Positions 1 to 13,150 of a stretch of 64,000 nt of DNA are shown one piece after another. A model generated the notes under the pieces. The model searched no databases, had not been told where the DNA came from, and saw only the letters and a program-made list of their open reading frames with translations. Each line of letters begins with the position of its first letter. Position 1 is the first letter of the stretch. Where the stretch lies: the NCBI GenBank assembly GCA_024220505.1, contig JAKZZE010000005.1:952501-1016500 (forward strand), written 5' to 3'. Position numbers and translations under genes: made by a program. This stretch comes from Rhizopus arrhizus. Its lineage: Eukaryota; Mucoromycota; Mucoromycetes; Mucorales; Rhizopodaceae.

Positions 1-608
1 ATGAATATCTTTTATCTTTTCTAGTGTTTTGATATCATCTCTAAAGTCTCTTGTGATGATATCGCTATTGGCATCTGAGGAGTAAGAAACAAAACATTTA
101 TCCACATTCGATCTTAAATATAAATTATTAACCATGCTCTGAATATTCTTGACCCGATGTTGTGCTGATTTAACTGACTTTCGCACATATCCAACTAATA
201 CAAAGTCTTTTTTCAGGCTTTCCATATGTTTTTGAAGATAAGGCAATTTTGTAACAATGTTCTTCACAACGTTTTCTACAACAGAAAAAAAAAGTAAGTA
301 CGTAAACGCTCATAGAAATTAAATTGTTATAAGACTACCATGTAATTCTGATTTTAAAACGTATAACTCTCTCATTCTAGGTGTGTTTCCTGATTTATTT
401 CTCTTTCTCGAAAATGGTACTTGAGTATAATTCACCTTTCCTTTACACCACTGCGTAAAATCGGATTCCGATTCGAATTTGTTTGTATACAATTTTACAA
501 TTCCAAAGACATCCTCTGCATAAATACGTTGTTTTTCATAATCTGTGTATGCGTGCATATCAACTCCAAAAATTGCATTCACAAAATGCGCAATTTGCGA
601 GTCGCTGC
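1..608 (-). CDS. Serine-recombinase-like protein, partial (runs off left edge)
   Basis: Two exons are visible on the minus strand: 608-339 and 275-1, with a GT-AG intron at 338-276; the upstream exon begins after an AG at 610-609 and the gene continues past base 1. The second exon reads GYVRKS, then RVKNIQ, then SYSSDANSD and RDFRDD. This spacing resembles the N-terminal catalytic domain of serine recombinases/resolvases (Y-x-R-x-S with the nucleophilic serine, then S-D-A and an Arg-rich turn). The first exon (about 90 aa) is charged and unrecognised. The frame stays open across both exons, so the visible part is not obviously broken. I recall similar YARKS-type proteins being numerous in Mucorales. 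Whether this one recombines DNA is inference; the family call is moderately secure. Confidence 0.5.
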
Positions 609-1334
609 CTATTGACAAAGTCGGATTTTGGTCGATAGTCGCTTTTGATTCCTTTTTGATTTTTAAAGCTTATTTTGTATTCAAAAGATGCTCCTTTAAT
701 GGCGATTCTAATGGTATGCTTTTCGGTGTGGTTGGATAACTCTAACAGACGTTATTGAAGAAAATGTAAATGAAAGTAAGACGAAAGGAAAATAATCAGC
801 TTGACCACATTGGAAACTGAATAGACATACGTCATAATTGGCAACATTATTTTCCTTACCTATTATTTTCTACCCTCACAGGATACATCAAGAAGACGAT
901 CTCCGGACGCATTATTCACCCAATGTGCCAGCTCACTAAACAGAAAACACCATAAAAATCAACATGAAGACGAATACTCAACTGATACATCATCTACTTT
1001 ATTTATCAAAATCACCATAACCCTCTTTACAATTGTATATTTTTCCCAATTACCTTATTTTAATATGTTATTCCAAAGTATCTATTGTTGTAAAGTAATA
1101 AAAAACAAGGCTTTCTTCCCGCTAAAATTAATTTTGGGTGCCGAGTATATTCTTTTTGCACGTTCAAGCAATTGAAGTCAAGAACTAGTGTTATTGTTAA
1201 TAGTCTCTTACAGTCTTCTATCAATTGGTTTCTGTTATCACTTCACCGTATAGCGAAACTAGACATAATACACATATTAGCAACTGTCACTATATTTTAG
1301 TTATTAGTAATTGCTCTTTAAAAAAGACTCTAAA

Positions 1335-1583
1335 TTACTTACAAAGTTGGATGCTATTCTCGACTTCACTGATTCTGGGAGCTGCTTGAAGATACTTCTT
1401 ATAGGTAAAAGGGTCATAATGAATTTGTTTGATTGGAACCAAGATTGGGGTTTTTTCAGATGTTTCGAAACAAACTTCAAGGTCGCCATAGCTTGCTAAT
1501 TTTTCTCTTGCTTTTATTACATTTTCAGGATTAAATTCAAATCCAAATAGTAAGCACATTGCATAATCACAAGAAACATGCAT
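1335..1583 (-). CDS. Possible exon of unknown protein
   Basis: An 82-codon open frame of ordinary composition ends at a good donor (GTAAGT after the codons for SIQL). It could be an upstream exon of the recombinase-like gene to its left, because a suitable acceptor lies at about 610, but the implied intron would be about 740 nt, far longer than others in this window. No domain is recognised. The stretch 610-1330 between them shows no other coding signal. Confidence 0.2.
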   Translation of the reverse strand: MHVSCDYAMCLLFGFEFNPENVIKAREKLASYGDLEVCFETSEKTPILVPIKQIHYDPFTYKKYLQAAPRISEVENSIQLCK

Positions 1584-1601
1584 TTTAGATAGATAAAAGA
1601 A

Positions 1602-1710
1602 AGGCTACCTCGTTTTTTTTGCGTCTACTCGTTTTTTTAGGCTCAAGTCTGTCTACGCTCGTTTTTTTTTACGTCTACCCGCGTTTTCTTTTATGCCTAC
1701 GGCGTTGGGA
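1602..1710. repeat. Degenerate tandem repeat of CTAC-CGTTTTTTT units
   Basis: About five imperfect copies of a unit built from a (G)TCTAC or CCTAC core, a C/G-rich step and a run of seven to nine T follow one another, ending in a run of A. It is non-coding and lies between a weak ORF and AT-rich DNA. Confidence 0.55.
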
Positions 1711-1739
1711 AATGAAAAAAAAAAAAAAAATCAAATGCG

Positions 1740-2554
1740 ACCCAAAACTTTATTCGTAACAGCAACTGCCATGAATATAAAATTAGAACTACACTTCTCT
1801 GCAGATAACATCTGTAAACGTAATTAGCATAATTTGACCCTGCAATTAATTTGTATTGTTTAAGTTAGTATGATCATCCACCGGTACTCTGAAACTCAAG
1901 AAAGCAACAATAGGAATATCAGTTTTATTTATTTTTATGCCATCTTTAGTTATGTATTGGCTCAATTGTGCTATTATATATAGTCTGTACTATTATATAT
2001 AGTCGCTATGTTTATTTATGTTAAATATTATTAATTTGCATAAGCACAAAAGCAGTTGTATAGCTTCACCTGGTTATAATACATAAAAAGAAGCCTCTGC
2101 TCACTACTATAGTTATTATATAGTGTTTACTGTTTCTTTACTGTTCCTACAAAATTAACCACGTCTTTCATCCTAGTGTCTAGGTCTTCGATGAGTGACT
2201 CTTGTTCTGGTCCTTGAAATTCGCAGTAACATCTGGTGTTAGTTAAGGTTTCCAAATGGTATGGGGTTAGCAACCTCTTCCACATCCATAACGTCATTTC
2301 CACTTTGGGCATATGGTTGGTACTTCTTGCATGCCAGCGTCCTTGAGCTCTTCATATTCAACAATTACTTTCTTATTTTTGATATATTTATGCAGGTTCG
2401 TCAGATTGGTTAATGGAAATAATGGATCTACAACGAAAGCAGCCGCATCTTTGTCGAAATCGTCAACAATTTGACCTTTGCCATCTTCGCGAAAAAAAAT
2501 TCATTTCAGAAAACAATAGATATAGTAAAAGTAATCAAATTATTTCTAAAAAGT
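1740..2554. other. AT-rich stretch without recognisable gene
   Basis: Contains a short direct repeat (ACTATTATATATAGTC, twice, around 1970-2007) and a 61-codon minus-strand frame (2127-2312) without family features. Nothing else was recognised. Confidence 0.4.
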
Positions 2555-2646
2555 GGGCAATTTATTCTCGAAACGCTGGGCAAATTAGTTTCAAACACTT
2601 GGGCAAATTAGTCTCATTTTTTTGGGCAATTTAACCTCACACAAGT
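2555..2646. repeat. Four-copy 23-bp tandem repeat
   Basis: GGGCAA begins at 2555, 2578, 2601 and 2624, an exact 23-bp period. Copies share GGGCAAATTAGTCTCA-like sequence with substitutions in the second half. A degraded fifth copy may follow. Confidence 0.75.
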
Positions 2647-2699
2647 GTCCAAAATTATTCAAAAAAGCGGACGGTGTTTTCAAACTTCCAGTAAATTGA

Positions 2700-3982
2700 G
2701 AGTGGAAGCACAATAACCTTAAAGTGCCTGCCTAAAGGCGGCGCTAGAATAAAATCATCATGCAAAAGTGCAACCTACAATCATTGGGCAGCATGCCTTG
2801 CTTTATAGGAAAAAATGTACAAAAAGAGTTCTTTCGCTCACATTCTTGATCAAATAAAACAGCAGCAACAGTTACAATGCTACTTAGACGAATCCACTAT
2901 GGAAGTCTCCATCAGCAGGAAATGCAGAAAGTCGTAACTCAATTCTTAATAGTTATTTATTGTTGTAATTTTTATTTAATTTGCAACATACTTGTTTAAA
3001 GGCAGCACTTGAATGAAGCTTGTACTCAAGAAAAGTTATGCATTTGTATAAAATAATTCAAGGCTTTGAAATAAAAAGAACTTTCCGAATTACGCGTTGT
3101 AACAATAGAATTTATGAATCCGCTTATTATAAGCTACTTTTATTAGCCGGCTTGACCTCGTTCTTGTTATCAGCTGATATATTATCCCACAATCACCATG
3201 GCAACGGATTATATTATCCTTGGAATAACTATATCCGCTCAAGAACGTTACAATTAAAAAATTTATGATTTGTAATCTACAGCTATAAACCTTAATTCGT
3301 TACTAATAATTTGTCATCAGGTCAAGAGTTTTGTAGGAATCAAAGTTTATAAAACCTTTTTCGCGAGAAAACTAATTAAGATCTATTCATACTATCCAAA
3401 AAGTAGCATTTATTAGAAAAATATTTTTATTATTAATATCCATTAAGCTTTATTATTTTGGGTGCTGCGGCAAAAATTATTTGCAAAATATAAAGTATAT
3501 TTTTAATGAAACTGTATTGGGTAATTCATTGCCCGTATTCAACTCAGGTCTGCTAACTACATGCAAATCTATACAAGTCACATTTGTTTGAAGTATCAAG
3601 ACGTACAAGCTATGTATAAAGAAAAAGCTAGACAATAAAGATGTCAATTGAATTATAGAAAGTCTCTAGTTGAGAATTTACAAAATTATCAATTGAAACT
3701 TGCAAAACCGCCAATTGTTATTGTTAACACTATAATTATATTTATCAATGTAACAATGCTCTTACAACAACAGCACATACAAGTACTCAGTCAGAGAAAT
3801 CTTTCCCTCTGAAGCAGGAGTCTAATAGCTAATTCTTTGCTTTTCAATTGAATATGGTATGCTGTTTGCATTTTAGCTCCACTGTCGACTTTTCTCCCTA
3901 GAGTTCATTCGATAATCATCAAGTTCTTACCGCGTAAAATAATTTCATTTGGTAAGTTTTCAAGTTTGTCGTCGATCCTGAA
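2700..3982. other. Gene-free AT-rich stretch
   Basis: No open frame with family features. An 82-codon plus-strand frame at 3020-3268 lacks a good ATG start and conserved motifs. Likely decayed intergenic DNA. Confidence 0.4.
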
Positions 3983-4173
3983 CTGAAGGGGATGTGATTG
4001 TACTAGACCCTGCTATCCAACGCGAAGTTCTTCGATTACGCTGGTTTAAACTTTCACTTGTCTCGAACGAATTGCCTCATCACCGTTTCTTACTTGGTAC
4101 AAGTCTATTGAATTATGTACCTTACACTTTCTGCAAAGTTCCCTCGACAATCCTTCCTCTGGTATTTCCTTAA
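3983..4173 (+). mobile_element. LINE (non-LTR retrotransposon) fragment, decayed
   Basis: An open stretch of about 63 codons reads through REVLRLRWFKLSLVSN and ends with a run around LLNYVPYTFCKVP. This style is like the C-terminal region of Mucorales LINE polyproteins and like the larger relic at 39.6-40.9 kb. No reverse-transcriptase core is present. The rest to about 4320 is out of frame. The assignment rests on resemblance only. Confidence 0.4.
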
Positions 4174-4812
4174 TTACTTAACCAGGGCGTGTCCATCTTT
4201 TCTATAATTTGACTCAGGTGAACGTTGCATTAAAAGAGACTTGTACTAGTGAAAGATGCTCATCAATATGATGCTTCCCAAGGCTGTCTCGCAGCTCAAC
4301 ATTCTAAAAGTGTAACTAAGCTGTAGAACAAACCCTCATACAAAAAAAAATACGTGTACATATAAGGAAATTATTCTTTTATGCACTTGTTTGACAGTAT
4401 TTAAGACAAAAGCCACATTATTTTGTTCAACATAGGTTTCTGTTCTGATCACATTTACGTCATTTCAACAAGTGATTAAATTTTTCACACGCTAAACCCA
4501 TTTGTTTATCCTGCATCGCACATAAATCAATGTTTGCGATTAAAATTATTTTATTTGATAATAAATAAGCAAATTCAAGCTCATTAGAAAATAAGGAGTG
4601 TGGATAAAGCAGATAATATCATAACAAATATTGACATTCATTGTCCGCATGATAAAATAGCGAATGATGATGAATATTGCGTAGCCTTACGTTAGAAGCA
4701 TCAACTATAAAAACAAGGGAATGGGGTTTGCTATTTTCGAACCCTTTGTTTTTCTTTCCTTTCTCTATTTTTACTCACAACTTCAAATCTTCAACAGAAA
4801 TATTTGTTAATC

Positions 4813-7501
4813 ATGTCTTATCGTGCGCCTTCTCCTCCTTCAACTGGATATAGCATCATTGATATTCGTACTAGTTCATCCTCTGATGCTAAAGGAAACG
4901 ATAAACTCAAAGTAAGTCGTCCTCCATCCCCACCTCATTCTTCGGACACATCTGAAGATGCGTTTAATGACTCTGACCTGGCTGGTACTATCCTGAATTC
5001 ACTTGATAAGCCTGTTAATCAAAAGACGATTCCTACATACATCTTGTATGATAAACGCGGACTTCAACTATTTGATCAAATAACTTACTTGGATGATGAA
5101 TACTATTTGACCAAGGCCGAACTCGATATTTTGGAGAGAAAATCGGATGAGTTTGCAGAACGCCTTCAAAATGGTAGTGTTCTGTTTGAACTTGGTGCTG
5201 GGTAAGCTAGACAAGATTTCCCAAGGTTGTCTAATGACTAACAATATAATGCAATTTAGCGCACTTCGTAAGACTCAGGTTATTTTGCATGCTATTGAAA
5301 AAAAGGGTATCCGTGTAACATATTATGCTCTGGACCTCGATCAACACGAACTGGACCGATCCTTGGCTTCTCTTGGTGATTTTCAATATGTTCAACTTTT
5401 TGGTCTTTTAGGTACCTACGATCAAGGAATTCCTTGGATAAGTCAAAAGTTTACCTCCAAAGGCATCCAAAAGAACTTTTTATGGCTTGGAAGCTCCGTT
5501 GGTAATCAAACTCGCTGCCAATCTGCTGCTTTTCTTAAGCGATTGCAAAGAATGTGTGCTGAACCAGGTGATTTGTTTGTTATCGGATTCGATAAACGCA
5601 ACGATCCTGGTAAAATCAAGAGGGCCTACGATGATTCACAAGGTATCACACGTGAATTCATTATGAATGGTTTGGACCACGTCAACCTGATTATGGGACA
5701 AGAAAAATTCATTGACCGCAATGAATTCGCTTATGATTCTGCCTATCAAGTAAAGCAAGGTCGTCATGTTGCTCATTATCGTGCCTTGGTTGATACTGCT
5801 GTTTGTCATGATGGTAGAGAAATTAAGATTCAAAAGGGCGAACTCATACATGTTGAACACTCTCACAAGTATTCCATGAGTGAGATAGACAGTATACTCG
5901 GAGCAGCTGGTTTGGATATGGTTGACTGTTGGACAGACACAGAAGACCAATACCGTCTCGTCTTGGCTGAATCGCGTCCTTTCAAGTTCAATCGCAATAT
6001 GAGCGTTATTCGTGAAACTTTATTCCCTCCAAATGTTACAGATGATAAAGAATCAATCAACTGCTTCCACTGTAACAACAGTGAAGAGCTAGCTTTTAAT
6101 GAACCTGAAATCGAAGACTTGTACCTTTCACTATCAGGTTCCAAGATTTGGCCCAATGAATCACTTCCTACTGCGCACGAATGGAGAGAACTCTGGGATT
6201 CGTGGGACCTTGTAACGCAACATATGCTCAATCATCGAACCATGCTATTTGAAAAGCCGATTGCTTTGCGTCATCCTTTCATATTTTATCTTGGCCATAT
6301 TCCCGGATTCTTGGACATTCAACTCTCTCGTCATCAGGTAGACAAAGAGCTCGGAGAAACCGGTCTGACGAAACCAGAGTGCTTTGCAGATATATTTGAA
6401 CGTGGTATTGATCCTGATATGGAAGATCCTACTCAATGTCATCCACACTCCGAAGTACCAACTGAAGATGACAAATGGCCAAATATTGAATCCATCATGA
6501 CCTATCAAAAGAATGTTCGAGAAAGGCTGATGCGTCTATTAAATCATTGGGAATCTGAGGCCCTCGCTGCTCAAAGTACCTCTTGGATCGACTCAAAGCC
6601 TGAAAGGAGAAGAAATGCCCGTATTGTGTGGATGTGTTTCGAACACGAAGCAATGCATCTTGAAACTTTGCTTTACATGCTTATGCAAAGCCCCAATATA
6701 CTTCCTCCTGAAGGAGTCTCACTGCCCTCATGGAAGCTTTTATCAAAACAAGAAAAGAATACAGCTCCTCTATCGGATGCTCCAACCCTGAATATTCCTG
6801 CTGCGGATGCTGTGAAATTAGGCTGTGATGATAGCGAGGCTGCTGATATTGATCAATCATCCGAAAAAATTCAAGTATTTGGCTGGGATAATGAAAGCCC
6901 TCAGCGTATAATAAAAAACGTTTCTTCTTTTGAAATACAAACCCGACAGGTCACAAATGGAGAATATCTTGCTTACCTTCAAAGAGCTAATCTATCAACA
7001 ATTCCTGCTTCCTGGTTGAAGAAAGATGGTCAAATCTATGTCCGCACTGTGTTCGGACCTTGTCCTATGTCTGTTGCTCAGAACTGGCCAGTTCAGGTGT
7101 CCTACAATGAGGCAAATGGATATGCCAAGGCTAAAAAAGCTAGACTACCTACAGAAGTTGAAATGGTTCGATTCCGTCAATTTGCATGCTCTCACAACTT
7201 ACCAAAAAAAGTACCCAACATTGGTTTTAAAGATTGGACACCTACTGCTGTTAACAATAAAGAAGTTCAGTTTTTGGGTGATAATTGGGAATGGACAGAG
7301 ACCATTTGGGACAAGTATGAAGGATTTCAAGCCTCTACAATTTATCCTGGTTACTCTGCTGACTTTTTTGATGGAAAGCATCGCGTGGTTTTAGGTGGCA
7401 GCTGGGCCACTCATCCTCGTATCTCTGAGAGAACGACTTTTAGAAATTGGTACCAGTCTGGATATCCTTACGTCTTTAGTGGCTTCAGACTTTGTTTTTA
7501 A
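4813..7501 (+). CDS. egt1: Ergothioneine biosynthesis protein Egt1 (methyltransferase plus sulfoxide synthase)
   Basis: Exons 4813-5201 and 5260-7501, a 58-nt GT-AG intron with a CTAAT branch-like site, 876 aa, the usual size of fungal Egt1. The N-terminal half is an EgtD-type SAM-dependent histidine trimethylase (FELGAG, then LRKT across the splice junction). The middle is a DinB-like helical domain carrying the iron-binding HEAMHLE motif near residue 592 (Hx3HxE). The C-terminus is an FGE-sulfatase/EgtB-like domain ending GGSWATHPR...SGFRLCF. It should convert histidine to hercynine and then couple it to cysteine with oxygen, a cytosolic antioxidant route. The ATG at 4813 is preferred over upstream non-ATG codons and is preceded by a pyrimidine-rich leader. 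A poly(A) tract follows the stop. No defect is seen. Confidence 0.95.
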
Positions 7502-8016
7502 TTATTTATATTACACTACTTCACGTATTGTTCGTTCACCAAAAAAAAAAAAAAAAAAAAAAAGTTTCACTCAGAAATAAAATAAAGCATGAATAAATAT
7601 TTTTTTGTTCAGTTACAAAGAAACTATTTGCTCTGTTTCAGTATTTTGTTTGCAGTTCGAAATGAATATGTTTTTGCAGAGACAGATAAGGAAATGTGTT
7701 TGATGACCAAGACAATGAAGTAGCTACCTTCGATAAGGAGGTTGATGACGAACCTTGTACTCTAGAAAATCTTACTACATATGGCACTTATCTAAACCTG
7801 AAGCCACTAGCATCAGTGCTTGAAAAAGAGAAAATGAATGATGAATTTGATGAAAAAGCGCCAACTTCTACTGATAACAAAGAAAAGAACAAGTGAAAGC
7901 ATGTAACTTATCAGTCAAATGAAAGGAACCATTTCTTTTTCTTAGTTTCTGAAAGGCAGTTGAGCATTTGAGAGGCTGCAAAATAAATGATGATTCCACA
8001 AAATATTTCTCAAGGC

Positions 8017-8050
<34 letters not shown>

Positions 8051-8082
8051 AAAAAAAAAGAAAAAAAAAAGAAAAAAAAAAA
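7502..8082. other. Intergenic DNA with homopolymer A tracts
   Basis: Holds a run of A soon after the egt1 stop, an acidic 66-codon frame (7696-7896, GTG start only, no family) and a long A-rich tract at 8018-8083 interrupted by single G. Confidence 0.5.
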
Positions 8083-8280
8083 AGAACGTACTGTCACAGC
8101 TGTGCCCAAGACTAGAACAAAAACTATCACTGTTTTTGGGGATATTGCTCCTTATGGGGTTGCGAGCATCAAGTTGAGACAAATTAGTGTCGTAGAACAG
8201 CCCAAGAAAATTAGCCAGCAGGGCTTCGAGAAAAAAGGAATCGAGATTGAAGTTAATTTTCCTGCCCATAACTACCCCAT
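8083..8280 (+). mobile_element. Tc1/IS630-type transposase fragment
   Basis: The frame following the A-rich tract reads ERTVTAVPKTRTKTITVFGD then IAPYGVASIKLR. This is the segment after the first catalytic Asp in DDE_3 transposases of the Tc1/IS630 type (usual pattern: VPKTRxKTxTxLGAISPxGVxN). It lacks the catalytic residues before and after. Two other relics in this window (23.5 kb and 38.7 kb) cover the same segment. The remainder of the frame to 8521 is not recognisable. Confidence 0.6.
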
Positions 8281-8521
8281 AGTATGCTCTGATTGTAAAA
8301 TTACAATAACAAAAGCTATACATATTAACACGCAGCATGTTTATACACAAAATATCGAGCTATATCACAAAATCCCTCTTCGTTTTTCGTCTCTGTCGTA
8401 CAACGTTTGTATCACTCTTGCTCTGCAAACACTTTGCAAAACCCATCGGCTGATCGGTAATCGATACAAGCAACTCGAATCTGTTCAAAATAGCTCATTG
8501 CACTGTATTTACGATACTTAA

Positions 8522-9383
8522 TCAACTGTTTCCACTAAAGTGATGCGCCACACGCCATAGATACCCATAATCAAAGGGCATTCTCACATTTTCCAGGCTA
8601 AACACGTCTTATGCTCTTTAATTTTACTGGCTGATGCTCTCTTAGCCCGCCTTCTGCCACTCCTTCAGTGCAGACCCTCTTCAAACTGGTACGAATTAAC
8701 AACTTCATCTTTGTATTGCTTTCTTCTCCATCTTCACCCTCTTGCTTCAATGTCTTCTAGGGAGAGTATAGACCCAATGTTGTGGATACCCATTACCTGC
8801 CGTTTCTCTTTTTTGACAATGTCATATTTCTCTTTAAATTGATGTGGAAATCAGACAAGTCAATAAATACACAATTACTTTCATAGTTTATATCTATTTT
8901 TATGCATCTAGAAATGTTGAAAATCAAAACACGATCAAAACCAAAACAATTTTAGATTAATCTTTAAGCGATAACTTTTTATATGTAGTGTACGGCTTCC
9001 TTTTTTGATTCGATATTTATCATGTTGAATAAAAGTTAATGAGAATAAAAAAAGTTTTTATTTATTTATTTGCGATAAATGTGTATAAGTACTATTTCTT
9101 TTTTATGCGGTAAACTTAAATTACGTTTAACGATATGCTCTATATAGAAAATTAGATCTTTTTGTAGACTTGAACCCCTCTAAAATACCTATATGTACTG
9201 CTAATTAAAATGTAATAAGGGTCGAGTAAAAACAAGATCAAAGGTTTTGCTATGCTTTCTTATGCTATGTAGGTCATAAGGCTTTATTATATGTAGCCAC
9301 ATTCTAGTTGACCACAAGTTTTGTTGAAATTTCACTTTTCTTTTCTTTTATTTGAACTTTATTCCTTCAAATATAATTTCCGT
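8522..9383. other. Gene-free stretch upstream of msh5
   Basis: AT-rich DNA without recognised coding sequence; it presumably holds the msh5 promoter. No clear motif was identified. Confidence 0.4.
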
Positions 9384-12300
9384 ATGGAGTCCATCATGTG
9401 TATGCAATTAAAAGGAAACATGCTAGGTTGTTCTTACTATTCCAATGAAAATTTAAAGTTGTATGTGATGGAAGACGCAATAGAATTGAATGACTTTTCC
9501 TATACAAGCATGAGTAAGTATAAAATATAACCTAAAATTATAATAAAAAATGTATCTGACAAAGAAAAGTCATTGCCCAGTCTATGCCAAAGCTGATTCT
9601 TGTATCGGATTCAAATAACGATGCATTCGTTAGCTTCTTGGAAGGATATGGTATAGAATCAACAAGTGTTTGTATCTAACTCATATATGGAATATCTTTG
9701 TAGATGAGGCTATTGAAATAAAGAAAACACCTTCAAAAGAATTTACATTTGAAAAGGGCCGATACATGTTGTTAAACTGGTATATGGATCATGTCAATCT
9801 ACAGAATGAAAGCACTTCGGTTGCTGGCACGGATATAGTAAACAGTAATATGATACTTGTGGATCCTGAAGAGGGAAACAAGACTCAGGCCTATTTAAAG
9901 CTAGAAGGATTGATCAATCTGAATGAAAGCCAACTGACGGTAAAAAAAAAGATAGAGAGAATTTTTGTATATTAGATTTCTTAAAAGAAAAAGATTGGTT
10001 GCGTTGGTGTTTTATTAAAGTTTGTGCGCAAGTTAGAGCAACAGAAGATAGACGAATCAATGGATCTAGAGCAATCAATGCAGCCTACTTTGCTTGAGGT
10101 TTTCTCAAAGTACAAAATTTTAGAATTTTTAAAGTACAATGCCATGCTTATAAGTAATCAAATATTCTTTAAATGATAGCAATATGAGTATGCAAATTGA
10201 TACTGATACCTCAAAGTAAGACTTACAAGATATAACAATGAAGACGATATGTATAGTGATATTCTTCAAATAGATCACTAAGTATTTTCGAATACGAATT
10301 GCATCCCAATATGCATCAAAAACGAGAAAAAGAAAGCCTTTCGCTTTTTGGTAACAAAATCGTAATACAGATATAAATAAACCCATTGATATTCTTTGTT
10401 TAGGCCTTTTGAACAAGACAAAAAGTATCCTTGGCAAACAACGACTGAAGGAATGGATTTCACGCCCTATAACAAATAAACAAATGATTGAAGAACGACA
10501 TTCAACTGTTGAGTTCTTCTTGCGTCCAGATATACGAGAAGAACTTCAGGAGCTTCGAGACTATTTATCTCAAATTCGCAATATACATCGATTGTTACCA
10601 AAAATAAGAGAACATAAAGCATTGTCAAATGATTGGCAATATATATTAAAGGTAAAGGCTTTAGTTCTTTTTGGTAGCTGTCTCTTATAAGCATTAAGTT
10701 TGTGTATTATACTATATGTTCATTTGGCCTAATGAATCAGATTAAATCCATTGGTAATGCAGAGCAACTGTTTATTTTTAAAAAAGTTCTCCAAAAGATG
10801 TCATACATTGAGGATATGAAAGTTATTGGAACAGACATTAACAATTTGGTAAGCAAAAAAAAAAAAAAAAAAAAATAGAGATCGTAATGTAATAAGATAA
10901 TGTATGAAAAGATTGATTTTGAATCAAGTAAGCGTGAAGGGCGGATTGTAATTAAGGAAAATGTGAATGCTGTAAATAAAACAGAAGAAATCATTGTAAG
11001 AAAGCTTAACATAAATTTCTGTAGGAACTAGATTTTTTGAAAAGGAGATATGAAAGCCTGGATGACTATTTAGTAAAAGACAGATGAAAGCAAAAGGCAT
11101 TAATCCTTAAATAATTTTTTAAAAAAAAAAAGTTGGAGGTCGCTCAAGAGATTGGCGCAACACTACCGGTGGGATTCGGTGCTGCTCTAAATGTCGTATA
11201 CTTTCCTCAATTAGGATACTTAATTACATTGCCAAAATATTGCCGTACTTCAGAAAATGGTAATCAAAGTGCACATAGTAGCATTACAGCAACAAGTGAA
11301 AATACATTTGATAGTCTTTTTGGATTTAATTTACAAGTGAGTTACACTGTACTTTGAATTGGTGAGCTAAATTGATGAATTTTTTGTAATAGTTTACAAC
11401 TGCAGATAACTTATACTACAAAAACGCAAGAACAAGGGGTAAGAAAGAGTATTTTCCATAAAAATAAGTTTACGGTTATATACTTTCACCCTATGTTAGA
11501 ATTAGATGAGACAATTGGAGATATTTACACTATAATTATTGATAAAGAAATTGAAATCATTCAAGGGCTATCAGAGAGAGTCTTAGAATATAAAAAGCAG
11601 TTTACTGACATAGCTGATATACTGTCTAACATTGATTGGTACATATTAAATATAGCTAATAAAGACTAAATATGCTTCTCTATCAGCTTGGTATCATTAT
11701 CTGTTGCTGCACTAAAATTTGGTTATACAAGACCTACTATGACAAACACAAGTGTTTTAAAAATTATTAAAGGAAGGTAAACACATGCATAGTTCCTAAA
11801 ATGTATTGTAGCTTTATTAGTCAGCAAACATGTACCTCATAGACATCCTTTACAAGAATTATGTGTTGAGACGTTTATACCAAATGACACCCATCTTGAA
11901 GGTGGAAAGGGGTTTAAATATGAACAGGGTAGCTAGAGTCTATTAGCAAAGTCAGCGAAGTTTACTAATTCAGGATTGCATTATCAAGATACAACATCTA
12001 CTGTCAATAGTGTACAGGTTGTAACCGGGGCCAACTTTTCAGGAAAAAGTGTATATCTTAAGCAGGTAGCTTTAATCACTTATATGGCTCATATCGGAAG
12101 GTACTTTAAAGAGAAGGTGTTATATAGATGTTGTTCTTAACATGGATTCCTATCATAGTTTTGTTCCTGCACAAAGTGCCACGATTGGTATAACAGACAG
12201 ATTGTTTACAAGAACTCAAACACTAGAAACAATTTCAAAGGTTTTTCTCAATAATTATACCCGCTTACATCTTATTCAATAACCGTATTCTAGCCACAAA

Positions 12301-13061
12301 GTGCATTTGCTTATGATTTACAGCAAGTACAAAAGGCTTTGAACCACAGTACTTGTCACAGCTTAGTCATTATCGACGAATTTGGCAAAGTATGATGATA
12401 CTGTAGAGTTAGTCTAAGAACTTTTACTTACCTGCATTTCTACAAAGGGAACTGAAAATGCAGATGGTGCTGCCTTATTCTGCTCGATTTTAGGATACTT
12501 TTTGTCTACAGGAAGTAATTGTCCAAAGGTTTTAGCCAGTACCCATTTCCATGGTAAAATGTACAAAGAAAATAATAATGAAAAACACATTAAACAGTTA
12601 GAGATAAAGATTTGATTAGTCAGAACATTTTGTCTTCTCGAGACTGTATTACATTATCACAGACTGATATTATATGTCAAGAAATAAGCCAAGTAGACGA
12701 TAAATCAAAAAGAGATGAGGCTGTATTTTTATATCGTATTGTACCTGGAATTGGCTACATATCTTCTTATGGCGTATGGTGCGCTGGTATAGCAGGATTA
12801 CCAACTTCTGTTGTCGAGCGAGGTATTGGAACAAAAAAAAAAGACAGCTTACATTTTAATCATTTTATTTAAAAAATAGCCCTGGTACTATCAGAAAAAT
12901 ATAGCAAAGGAGAGGAGATTGACAGAGTGACTAATGATTATGAACAAGAACATTTCAAACAACTTGAAGCCATTTTTAAACAGTTTATTTCAGTAGATGT
13001 TAATGAAATGAACCCTAATGAAATAATCGGTTCCATAAAACATTTGTTTGGCAAAGAGTAG
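9384..13061 (+). CDS. msh5: Meiotic MutS homologue MSH5
   Basis: Twenty-one exons: 9384-9513, 9570-9650, 9704-9939, 9994-10109, 10180-10215, 10274-10350, 10404-10651, 10699-10848, 10897-10971, 11025-11072, 11133-11336, 11393-11438, 11500-11638, 11687-11776, 11843-11928, 11974-12100, 12159-12240, 12294-12389, 12448-12553, 12598-12822, 12880-13061. They total 2580 nt and 859 aa without a stop, close to the 835 aa of human MSH5. The order matches MSH5: connector, lever (SLSLFGLLNK, SDWQ-like NDWQ), clamp, then ATPase with Walker A GANFSGKS and Walker B LVIIDEFGKGT, and GIAGLP near the end. MSH5 pairs with MSH4 to stabilise meiotic crossover intermediates. Several junctions were chosen because they restore homology; the short exons 5, 10 and 12 are the least certain. 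Confidence 0.92.
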
Positions 13062-13150
13062 AGAGTCATATAACGTAAAATAAACAAAGTGGCTATTAGC
13101 ATAACTGTCTCTTTTGTTTTTATTATACAGCACGATTCTTTTTATTTTCT